38,340 nucleotides of DNA from CAITSH01 sp945892985 (GTDB taxonomy: Bacteria; Pseudomonadota; Gammaproteobacteria; Burkholderiales; SG8-39), in contig CAMDDU010000041.1 of the NCBI GenBank assembly GCA_945892985.1, positions 1-38,340 on the forward strand, in the 5' to 3' direction. The notes below the pieces were generated by a model. That model made no database searches and was not told the DNA's origin. It was given only the letters and a program-made list of their open reading frames with translations. Position 1 is the first letter of the stretch. Every line of letters starts with the position of its first letter. Below, piece after piece: positions 6,949 to 15,147 of the stretch. Position numbers and translations under genes: made by a program.

Positions 6949-9900
6949 ATGAACAAGCTCAGCAAGTCACTCTCGTCCCTGCTGGTCGGCCTTGTCGCCA
7001 CGTTGATGATGAACTCGGCACAGCCGGCCAGCGTCACCATCTCCACGGTGCCCCTCGCCACCAGTTCGGGCGCCAACATCCTGCCCAACCTGCTGTTCAC
7101 CCTCGACACCTCGGGCAGCATGTCATGGGACTACCTGCCCGACTACGTCAACGACAGCTTCAAGTGCCTCACCCAGGGCTCGGGCGCGGCCAGCTTCAGC
7201 GGCAGCACCACCTGCAACCTCGGTGATCCGCCCTACCGCGCCGGCGGATCAAGCGGCTTTAACGGCGTCGCCTACGACCCGAACGTCAACTACCGGCCGG
7301 CCGTGGACTCGCTCGGGCGGACCGTTCTCAACTGGACGACATCACCGCCCACCACCACCACATCGCCGCTGCCAACCACCGCGCTGCTCGCCGACGCCTA
7401 CCTTGGCGGCGGCACCATCAATCTCACCTCGGGCGTTTCCGACCGGCGTTACTGCAACGCCGCCGCGACCGCGGTGTGCAAGCGCAACGGCACCGACAGC
7501 GGCAGTCCCACGGCCCTGGTCGGCGGAACCGACTCCTCGGGCGATACCATGTCGGCGGGACGTTTTCCCTACCGCTCCCATGCCAGCAATTCCAGCACGC
7601 AGATTTTCGGCCTGCCGGAAATCATGTCCATGGGCATCAGCAGTGGCGACGGCACAACCATTACCGTAAACACCACCGCGCCGCACGGCCTTGCCACCGG
7701 CAACACGATTTACGTGCGCTCGGCGGGCGGAACCGGTTACGACTTTGACACCAAGACCATCACCAGCACCGGAACGCGCAGCTTCACCTACGCCGGCACC
7801 GGCAACGGCGCGGTCACCGGCGCAAGCTACACCCGCACCGGCAGCACCATCACGGTGACCAAGGCGACCCACGGCTTGAGCACCGGCAACCTGGTCACCG
7901 TCAGCCTGGGCAACACCAGCCTTGACGCGACCGCCGCCCAGATCACCCGGGTGAGCAGCAGCGTGTTTCGCTACTCGCTTTCCGGGTCGGCGACCGTCTC
8001 CACCACCGCCGGCGGCTACACCAGGGTATTCAGCGCGCAGTATCGCAAACACGACGCCGGGACATTCGTGCAGACAGGCACAACCCTGGTAACGGTCACC
8101 ACCGCAACGGCGCACGGGCTCGTCACCAACGATGTCATTACCACCTCGGTCCCCACCGGTGCTTCTGCCGCCGTGGCAAGCAAGGCTATAACCGTAACCA
8201 GTACCACCACCTTCACCTACACCGGCACCACCGCCACCATCAATGTGGCCGGCACCAACGCCAACCTGACCGACTGCCAGCAGGTGATTCCGCCGGCCAC
8301 GCCCCCCTCCGGCTACACCTTCCCCGCCTATGTGCGCTTTTGCCAGACCCAGGAACAGGCCCTCGCGCCCGGCGGCATCGGCGATTCGAGCGGCACGCCG
8401 CGCTGCCGCAACAAGTTCATCAACTCGGGCAGCATAGACGCCGCCTACCAGTGGCCGCGCTTTGGCTGGTACAACCGCGACACCATCCAATCGGGCGTCA
8501 CCACGTATGCCAACCGCGCCGGGCGAACCGACTGCGTCGCCGCGCCGGTTTGCACCTACACGGAAGAAATCCAGAACTACGCGCGCTGGTACACCTACTA
8601 CCGCACGCGCCTGCAAATGATGAAAACCGCCTCGGGCCGGGCCTTCCTGCCCTTCGTGTCCAACCCGAGTGCAAGCCCGGTGCCCGTCCCAAACAAGGTG
8701 CGCGTGGGTTTCATCACCATCAATCCGTTCTACGACAACGCCGGCAGCCTGCAATCGTCGGTGCAGTCGAATATGTACCTGAAAATAGATGCCTTCAACA
8801 CCACGCAGGCGGCAAGCTGGTACAACAAGTTCTACAGTCAGGACACCGTCGCCAGCACGCCCTTGCGTGAAGCGCTGTCGCGCGGCGGCTGGATTTTTGC
8901 CGGCAAACTCAATACCGGCCTCACCAACGGCATCCCGCTGGCCGACGACCCGCTGGAGGCCTCCTGCCAGCGCAACTACAACCTTTTCACCACAGACGGC
9001 TACTGGAACGGCAACGGTGGCCAGGACATCAGCGGCACCGCCATGGCCAACGCCGACAACGTCAACAACCTCACCATCAGCCCCTACACCGCGGTGATGG
9101 TGGACCGCACCACCACCGGCACCTTTGACGGCGGCGCCGGCACCGTGGTCACCACCGTCACGCCCACGGTCATTACCGAAGAGAATGTCTGCTACGGCAG
9201 CGCCAACACCTCCTTCAGCTCGGGGACGCAGATTGCCTGCGGTTGCACCGGCACGGAGCAGCGCCTGCGCACACGCACCAGCACCACCACCCAGACCATC
9301 AGCACCACCGACGGCGTGCAGACCGCCAACTCGACCAGCGTCGCGGTCGCGGCCTTCCCCACGCCCGCCGCCTGCGTTGCTGCGAACGTCGTAACCACCC
9401 CCAGAACCGGCACCACGATTGTCGAGGAACAAGTGGTGGTGCAAGGGGCGACCAGCACTTTCCCGGTCTATGGCACACCCACGACCGGTGCCAATATCAC
9501 CGTTGCCGGCTGCACCGCCAACGAGGTCAGGCTGCTCACGCGCACCACCACCGTCAACACCTCCAATGTGACGACCAACGGTATTTCACCGGGCGTGGAC
9601 TCCTACACAGCCGGGACAACAAGCTACGGCATCGTCCAGGGCGCCTGCACCTCGCGCGCCCGGACCGAGACCTACTCAGGCGCGCATACGGTAGAGTGGG
9701 TCACCACCTCCGAGGGTTCCGGCCTGCCAACATCGTTCTCGCCGGCGGCGCCCAACGGCGACAACCGGCAAACCACCTTCAGCTGCTCGGGCTCAGGCAT
9801 TCGAACCATGCGGCTGCGGCGTGTGACCAATTACACCAAGACCGTTGTCTACAACGCTGCGGGCGCAGTCACCAGCACCACCTACACCAGCTTCCCCACC

Positions 9901-12624
9901 GCCACGAGCACCTTTTCCACGCCCGGCTCGTGCTCCACCAGCGGCTATGTCGCCAATGCCCCGTCCACTGTGGAAAACCTGACTTCAACGCTGTACTCAG
10001 GCGGACCCTCCGCGGCCTCGAGCAGCACCACGCTCGGCACCGGCGGAACGGCCGTGGTCACCGGCGGCACCCTGCTCGCTGTGTCGCAAAGCCCCAACCC
10101 GAGCGTTCCCACCGTCGGCACACCGACTTCGACCACCACCTACGGCGGCTACCCCAACACGCTTGCCGACGTGGCCATGTACTACTACCGTACCGACTTG
10201 CGCGGCGGAATCGACCTGTTCGGAAATACCACCGGCCCCTCGCTCAACCTGGGCGGCACCGGCACGGTCGATGTCTCGCCCAACAACATCCCGGTCAAGG
10301 CCGGCGCCAAGGACTTTGCCACCCACCAGCACATGACCACCTTCACCATCGGCCTTGCCGACGGCTTCATGCGCTACCAGTCCGACTACGAGACGGCGAC
10401 CAGCGGCGACTTTGTCAACATCAAGAACGGCGCGGCCGCAGGCACCTGCTTCTGGACCTCTGGCGTGTGCAACTGGCCGCAACCCTTCGCCGACGACGCC
10501 TCGGCCCTCGATGACCTGTGGCACGCCGGCGTAAACGGCCGCGGGCAGTTTTATTCCGCGCTCAACGTCGATGCGCTGGTATCGGGCATATCCAACACGC
10601 TCAACTCCGTGAACGCGCAGGTGGCGGCCGCGGCGGCTTCGGCAACATCGAGTCCGAACGTGACGCAGACCGACAACCAGATTTTCAGCACCACCTACGA
10701 AACCATCACCTGGGCCGGCAAGGTGTTCGCCCAGACCATAGACCCGGCGACCGGCAGCGTACTGCCGACAGTGCAGTGGCAGGCGGACAGCCTGCTGCTC
10801 GCCAAGGTCGCGGCGGCCACCGACACGCGCCTGATCTACACCCTCGACTTGGGCGCCACCGACAAGGTCAAGACCTTTGACTGGGCGTCGCTGACCGCCA
10901 CCGAGAAGACCTACTTCACCAACCGCTGTGTGCCAAGCACGGGCATGACGCAATGCTCCGGCCTCACCGCAGCGCAACTGACCATCGCCAATGACGGCTC
11001 CCTGCTGCTCGGTTACCTGCGCGGCTGGAGCGCCAACGAGGGTGCCATCTTCCGCGACCGCACCTATCTCGATCCGGTGAGCAACTCGGTTATCCAGACC
11101 GTGCTGGGTGACACCATCAGCGCCAAGCCGGCCTACCTGCGCGGTTCGAGCAACAACTACACCGACACCGGTTACTCGACCTTCGTCACGACCAACTCGA
11201 CCCGGTCGCCGCGTGTGTTCGTCGGTGCCAACGACGGTTACCTGCACGCCTTCAACGGCAACACCGGCGACGAGGCATGGGCCTTCACGCCGAGCTTTCT
11301 CATGCCCGGCCTGTACCAGCTCGCCGATAACGGTTATGCCACGGCGCACCGCTACTATGTCGACGGCTCGCCTGAAACGGCCGATGTCTACGACAGCACC
11401 GCAGGCGCCTGGAAAACCATACTGGTGGGCGGCGCGGCTGGCGGCGGCGCGGGCTTCTATGCACTCGATGTGACCAATCCGGACGCGCCCAAGGGCCTGT
11501 GGGAGTTCTGCTCCAGCGCCTCGCTGTGCGCCGTCTCGGACACCGACCTCGGCCTTGCCTACGGCAACCCCATCATCGGCAAGCGCGCCTATGACGGGCG
11601 CTGGGTGGTGGTGCTGAGCTCGGGCCTGAACAACACCACCGGCAGCAACCCCGGCGTGGGTTATTTTTACGTGCTCGATGCCATCACCGGCGCCCTGCTG
11701 CACAAGGTGAGCACCGGGGCGGGCTCCGTCACCACGCCCTCGGGCCTGATGAAAATGTCGGCTTACTTTGACAATGCCGCGTCGGATGCAACCTTCCGCT
11801 ACGTCTACGCGGGCGACCAGCTGGGCAACGTGTGGCGGCTTGACATGCTTGCGGCGCCTACCGCGCCGGCGACGGTGGCGAGCCCGCGTCCCGCACCGAC
11901 GGTGCTGCATCTGGCCTCGCTCAAGGACGCCTCGGGCACGCCGCGCGCGCAGCCCATCACCACGCGACCGACACTCACGCACATCGGCACCACGCGCATC
12001 ATCTATGTCGGCACCGGCCGCTTCCTCGGCTCACCCGACCTGACCGATCCTGGCGCTTCGAGCGGCATCGCCTGGCAGCAGTCGCTGTACGCCTTCAAGG
12101 ACAAGGACGCCGACTACGGCTCGACCAACTTCCGCACCGATGCCACGCTGCTGCAGCAAACGCTGAGTTCGCTGTCCCCGACCACCCGTGGCATCACCGC
12201 CAACGCCACCACCATGGACTGGGCGACCAAGGACGGCTGGTACATCGACTTCAACCCCAGCTTTGCCGGCGTACCCAACAGCCCCGGAGAAGGCGTGAAC
12301 CTGGTTGATCCGAAGCTGGTGCTCGGCACGCTGGTGGTCACCACCAACGCACCGTCCCAGGGCTCGTCATCATGCTCGGTCGGCGGCAGCAGCTTCGCCT
12401 ATAACTTCGACTTCAAGACCGGTCTGGCGGTAAGCAGCTCAGCCGGCGGCGTGGTCGGCAGTTCGTTGGGGGGCACCATCACGGTCGGCGTGGCCATCGT
12501 GCAACTGCCCTCGGGGGCGATCAAATCGATCAACACCGGCGCGGACACGAGCAAAACCACGGAGAGCGTGAACACCAGCGCCTCGGGCGCGGCGGTCAAG
12601 CGCTTCTCCTACCGGACGCGCTGA
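6949..12624 (+). CDS. pilY1: Large PilY1-type pilus tip adhesin with internal repeats
   Basis: At 1891 residues this is larger than most PilY1/PilC proteins. It has a signal peptide ending NSAQPA, a von Willebrand A-like region with MIDAS-type DTSGS at 53-57, a conserved NYNLFTTDGYWNG block near 690, and a C-terminal PilY1 beta-propeller beginning with VFVGANDGYLHAFNG at about 1424. Two repeat sets are inserted. Three HG-L-x-T-G/N-type repeats are centred on H246, H308 and H389. Three ~90-residue repeats each bear a Cys pair (766/809, 855/900, 946/995). PilY1 caps the pilus, mediates adhesion and surface sensing, and modulates retraction. ATG 6949 has AGAGG 8 nt upstream. The composition is strongly Ser/Thr/Gly-rich. 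Confidence 0.92.
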   Translation: MNKLSKSLSSLLVGLVATLMMNSAQPASVTISTVPLATSSGANILPNLLFTLDTSGSMSWDYLPDYVNDSFKCLTQGSGAASFSGSTTCNLGDPPYRAGGSSGFNGVAYDPNVNYRPAVDSLGRTVLNWTTSPPTTTTSPLPTTALLADAYLGGGTINLTSGVSDRRYCNAAATAVCKRNGTDSGSPTALVGGTDSSGDTMSAGRFPYRSHASNSSTQIFGLPEIMSMGISSGDGTTITVNTTAPHGLATGNTIYVRSAGGTGYDFDTKTITSTGTRSFTYAGTGNGAVTGASYTRTGSTITVTKATHGLSTGNLVTVSLGNTSLDATAAQITRVSSSVFRYSLSGSATVSTTAGGYTRVFSAQYRKHDAGTFVQTGTTLVTVTTATAHGLVTNDVITTSVPTGASAAVASKAITVTSTTTFTYTGTTATINVAGTNANLTDCQQVIPPATPPSGYTFPAYVRFCQTQEQALAPGGIGDSSGTPRCRNKFINSGSIDAAYQWPRFGWYNRDTIQSGVTTYANRAGRTDCVAAPVCTYTEEIQNYARWYTYYRTRLQMMKTASGRAFLPFVSNPSASPVPVPNKVRVGFITINPFYDNAGSLQSSVQSNMYLKIDAFNTTQAASWYNKFYSQDTVASTPLREALSRGGWIFAGKLNTGLTNGIPLADDPLEASCQRNYNLFTTDGYWNGNGGQDISGTAMANADNVNNLTISPYTAVMVDRTTTGTFDGGAGTVVTTVTPTVITEENVCYGSANTSFSSGTQIACGCTGTEQRLRTRTSTTTQTISTTDGVQTANSTSVAVAAFPTPAACVAANVVTTPRTGTTIVEEQVVVQGATSTFPVYGTPTTGANITVAGCTANEVRLLTRTTTVNTSNVTTNGISPGVDSYTAGTTSYGIVQGACTSRARTETYSGAHTVEWVTTSEGSGLPTSFSPAAPNGDNRQTTFSCSGSGIRTMRLRRVTNYTKTVVYNAAGAVTSTTYTSFPTATSTFSTPGSCSTSGYVANAPSTVENLTSTLYSGGPSAASSSTTLGTGGTAVVTGGTLLAVSQSPNPSVPTVGTPTSTTTYGGYPNTLADVAMYYYRTDLRGGIDLFGNTTGPSLNLGGTGTVDVSPNNIPVKAGAKDFATHQHMTTFTIGLADGFMRYQSDYETATSGDFVNIKNGAAAGTCFWTSGVCNWPQPFADDASALDDLWHAGVNGRGQFYSALNVDALVSGISNTLNSVNAQVAAAAASATSSPNVTQTDNQIFSTTYETITWAGKVFAQTIDPATGSVLPTVQWQADSLLLAKVAAATDTRLIYTLDLGATDKVKTFDWASLTATEKTYFTNRCVPSTGMTQCSGLTAAQLTIANDGSLLLGYLRGWSANEGAIFRDRTYLDPVSNSVIQTVLGDTISAKPAYLRGSSNNYTDTGYSTFVTTNSTRSPRVFVGANDGYLHAFNGNTGDEAWAFTPSFLMPGLYQLADNGYATAHRYYVDGSPETADVYDSTAGAWKTILVGGAAGGGAGFYALDVTNPDAPKGLWEFCSSASLCAVSDTDLGLAYGNPIIGKRAYDGRWVVVLSSGLNNTTGSNPGVGYFYVLDAITGALLHKVSTGAGSVTTPSGLMKMSAYFDNAASDATFRYVYAGDQLGNVWRLDMLAAPTAPATVASPRPAPTVLHLASLKDASGTPRAQPITTRPTLTHIGTTRIIYVGTGRFLGSPDLTDPGASSGIAWQQSLYAFKDKDADYGSTNFRTDATLLQQTLSSLSPTTRGITANATTMDWATKDGWYIDFNPSFAGVPNSPGEGVNLVDPKLVLGTLVVTTNAPSQGSSSCSVGGSSFAYNFDFKTGLAVSSSAGGVVGSSLGGTITVGVAIVQLPSGAIKSINTGADTSKTTESVNTSASGAAVKRFSYRTR

Positions 12625-12680
12625 GAACGCGCAAGCACACTTGGCCTCGCGCGGCACCACAAGTGCACAGAAACAACGGG

Positions 12681-12717
12681 GGGGCGTGATCGCCGCTGCG
12701 GCGCTCACGCCCCGCGC
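12681..12717. terminator. Hairpin between convergent pilY1 and TonB-like genes
   Basis: The arms GGGGCGTGA (12681-12689) and TCACGCCCC (12105 bases further into the window at 12705-12713) pair perfectly and enclose a second GCCGC/GCGGC stem. ATTTT follows on the plus strand. Its place between the pilY1 stop and the convergent gene end fits a shared terminator, although the T tract is weak. Confidence 0.5.
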
Positions 12718-12739
12718 ATTTTCGGTTCGTGGTGGCGGT

Positions 12740-13501
12740 TTATTCGAAGCTGAAGCGAACAACGACCACGGCCTTGCTCTTTACCGGCGTCCCCGCCCGC
12801 TGTCCGGGCTGCAGCCGCGTGCGGCGCAGGGTCTGCACGGCCGCATCAACGAGCACCGCGATCTCCGGGCTGTCATCCAATCCCGCAGCCTCGACGACGC
12901 GGCCCGCCTCATCGATCAGCACGGCGATTTTTACCGTGCTCTTGAGGCCCGCCGGCTTCGCCGCGTTCGGGTAGGCAATCTCAAAACGATCGGGCAAAGC
13001 CGGCCGCGGTGCAAGATTGTCGACCGGCATATAGGCCGGATTCTGCATGACCGGATTACCGGCCGCCTCCGCCAGCGGAAAAGTCCCCAGCAGCGTGGCG
13101 TTGGCAAAAAACACAAGCTGGCGCACCGACTCCAGGCCGCGTGAGGCGGAGGCTTCGGTGCGGGAAGCGGCTTGTATCGCGGGTTCGGGTGTGGCGTTTG
13201 GCCTTGGCGCACCCGAGACAGACGGCGCCAGCGCGTCGGTCGCCGCCTTGCCCGCCGGAGGCGCCCCGCTTTGCTCGGACGCGGCGGGCGGCACCTGCGA
13301 CTTGCTCATCAGCGACACCGTGAAGCTCGCGCGCGATCCGTGCGACACCGGCTCAAATCCATCCAAGCGCAACAACAATAAAAGGTGCAAGACCAGCGAC
13401 GCAACCAGCGCCAGCGCCAGGCGCGCTTGGCTTGACGATAGATCGCCAAAGCGCAGGCGAAAGCGCATTAGGTGCATTAGGTGCATAAGGCGCATGGGCA
13501 T
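12740..13501 (-). CDS. TonB C-terminal-domain protein (energy-transducer-like)
   Basis: The protein has one N-terminal transmembrane helix (ARLALALVASLVLHLLLLL), a Pro/Ala-rich linker, and a C-terminal TonB-type domain (VKIAVLIDEAGRVVEAAGL...AAVQTLRRTRLQPGQ...VVVRFSFE). Such proteins span the periplasm. Classical TonB transfers energy to outer-membrane receptors, but here no exbB/exbD or receptor gene is adjacent, so the partner is unknown. The start is unclear: several ATGs lie within the direct repeat ATGCACCTA near 13468-13501 and none has a good ribosome site; ATG 13501 gives 253 residues. Confidence 0.75.
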   Translation of the reverse strand: MPMRLMHLMHLMRFRLRFGDLSSSQARLALALVASLVLHLLLLLRLDGFEPVSHGSRASFTVSLMSKSQVPPAASEQSGAPPAGKAATDALAPSVSGAPRPNATPEPAIQAASRTEASASRGLESVRQLVFFANATLLGTFPLAEAAGNPVMQNPAYMPVDNLAPRPALPDRFEIAYPNAAKPAGLKSTVKIAVLIDEAGRVVEAAGLDDSPEIAVLVDAAVQTLRRTRLQPGQRAGTPVKSKAVVVVRFSFE

Positions 13502-13569
13502 GAAACGGATTCGCCTTGCCGGCGCCGTGCAAAGCACACTGAAAATGCCGCCTCAAACCTGAAGCGATG

Positions 13570-13602
13570 ACTGGAAAGGCGCGCCAGTCGGGCGTTTCCA
13601 GT
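13570..13602 (-). repeat. REP-like palindrome, copy 1
   Basis: The outer arms ACTGGAAA/TTTCCAGT flank a GC-rich centre (GGCGCGCC AGTC GGGCG). Read on the minus strand it matches the copies at 28112, 28361 and 37176 (shared core ACTGGAAA..CCCG.CTGGCGCG). It lies between the TonB-like gene and ispH. Confidence 0.7.
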
Positions 13603-13627
13603 CGATGGCATGGGCCTTATCGCAACC

Positions 13628-14566
13628 TCAGGCAGCCGCGCCAAGCCCCTTGGGCAGGGGAAAGGTGACGTTCTCGCTGATGCCATCGAGCTGTACCACG
13701 CGCTTGGCGCCCAGTTCGCGCAGCTTGTCTATGACCTCCTGCACCAGCACTTCGGGCGCCGAGGCGCCGGCGCTGACGCCGACGCGTTTTGCACCGACCA
13801 ACCACTCGGCCCTGAGTTCGCCGGCATTGTCGACCATATGCGCCTTGACGGCCATGTTCTGCGCCACTTCACGCAAGCGGTTGGAGTTGGAACTGTTGGG
13901 CGATCCGACGACGATCACCACGTCGCTTTGCGGCGCCATGAACTTGATCGCGTCCTGGCGGTTTTGCGTGGCATAGCAGATGTCGTCTTTTTTCGGCCCG
14001 ATAATCTGCGGGAAGCGCTGCCTGAGCGCCGTGACGATATGGGCGGCGTCATCGACCGACAGCGTGGTCTGGGTGACATAGGCGAGCGAGGCCGGGTCGC
14101 GCACGCTCAAGCTCGCCACGTCAGCGACCGTTTCCACCAGGTGCATGCCGCCGGCAGCCTGGCCCATGGTGCCCTCAACCTCAGGATGCCCCTTGTGGCC
14201 GATCATGATGATCTCGCGCCCGTTATCGCGCATCTTGCCCACCTCGACGTGCACCTTGGTCACTAGGGGGCAGGTGGCGTCATACACCTTGAGGCCGCGC
14301 GCATCGGCTTCCTCACGCACCGCCTTGGACACGCCGTGGGCGGAAAAAATCACCGTACTGCCGGCCGGCACCTCGGCCAGCTCTTCGACGAACACCGCGC
14401 CCTTGCGCCGCAGGTCCTCGACCACGAATTTGTTGTGCACGACCTCGTGCCGCACATAAATCGGCGCGCCGTAAAGCTCCAAAGAACGCTCAACGATGCC
14501 GATGGCGCGTTCGACACCGGCACAAAAACCGCGGGGATTGGCTAGCAGGACTTCCATGTCGGTCAT
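13628..14566 (-). CDS. ispH: 4-hydroxy-3-methylbut-2-enyl diphosphate reductase
   Basis: IspH makes IPP and DMAPP from HMBPP in the last step of the MEP isoprenoid pathway, using a [4Fe-4S] cluster. The 312-residue protein shows all three cluster cysteines: C15 (PRGFCAGV), C99 (DATCPLVTKVH) and C197 (DDICYATQNRQ). It also has the active-site His/Glu context (VRHEVVHN, GHPEVEGT). It lies 33 nt downstream of lspA on the same strand. The fkpB-type peptidyl-prolyl isomerase gene that separates lspA and ispH in enterobacteria is absent. Confidence 0.97.
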   Translation of the reverse strand: MTDMEVLLANPRGFCAGVERAIGIVERSLELYGAPIYVRHEVVHNKFVVEDLRRKGAVFVEELAEVPAGSTVIFSAHGVSKAVREEADARGLKVYDATCPLVTKVHVEVGKMRDNGREIIMIGHKGHPEVEGTMGQAAGGMHLVETVADVASLSVRDPASLAYVTQTTLSVDDAAHIVTALRQRFPQIIGPKKDDICYATQNRQDAIKFMAPQSDVVIVVGSPNSSNSNRLREVAQNMAVKAHMVDNAGELRAEWLVGAKRVGVSAGASAPEVLVQEVIDKLRELGAKRVVQLDGISENVTFPLPKGLGAAA

Positions 14567-14599
14567 TTTAGTCTGAAAAATTTGATCGGGTGTTCGCTC

Positions 14600-15118
14600 T
14601 CACGCGGCGCCTTTCGCGCCGCCGCCCTGGCGCAGGCTGTCGATGATCAACAGCACCGCGCCCACGCTGATGGCCGAGTCGGCGACGTTGAACGCCGGCC
14701 AGTGCCATCCGGCGATGTGAAAATCGAGAAAATCGACGACATAGCCGTATAGCACGCGGTCGATAAGATTGCCCACCGCCCCGCCCAGTATCAAGGCCAG
14801 TGCGGCGCAAAACCAACGCTGTCCGGCCTGCCTGGCGTGCCTGACCAGAAGCACGCTGATAACAATCGCAGCGACAAACGCAATCACGGCAAAAAACCAG
14901 CGCTGCCAGCCCGACTCGTTGGCAAGAAAGCTGAAGGCCGCGCCGGCGTTATGCGCCAGCACCAGGTTAAAAAACGAGTGCACCGCGATCGGCGGGCGGC
15001 AGCACAACACGTCGGTCGCCGCCCACTTGGTAATCTGGTCGGCGATGACGATCACGATCGCAAGTGCGAACCAGCGCCGCAGCAGGGCGTTTGCGCCCAC
15101 CGGGCCGGCCTCAGCCAT
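14600..15118 (-). CDS. lspA: Lipoprotein signal peptidase (signal peptidase II)
   Basis: LspA is the inner-membrane aspartyl protease that removes signal peptides from diacylated prolipoproteins. The 172-residue protein has four hydrophobic segments and the family motifs DQITKW, HNAGAAFSF, GNLIDR (catalytic D120) and FNVADS (catalytic D147). Starting at ATG 15118 gives the usual family length. The coding frame is open further upstream but overlaps ileS and lacks family similarity there. The stop of ileS lies 29 nt upstream, consistent with one transcript ribF-ileS-lspA-ispH. Confidence 0.95.
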   Translation of the reverse strand: MAEAGPVGANALLRRWFALAIVIVIADQITKWAATDVLCCRPPIAVHSFFNLVLAHNAGAAFSFLANESGWQRWFFAVIAFVAAIVISVLLVRHARQAGQRWFCAALALILGGAVGNLIDRVLYGYVVDFLDFHIAGWHWPAFNVADSAISVGAVLLIIDSLRQGGGAKGAA

Positions 15119-15147
15119 GCTTGCAGCCACGCCGCAGCGCTCCGGGG

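Noticed and set aside
7342..9444. 700-codon minus-strand frame opposite pilY1
   Set aside because: It is a shadow of a high-GC gene with biased third positions. Its composition (long His/Gly/Ala/Arg runs) has no family pattern.
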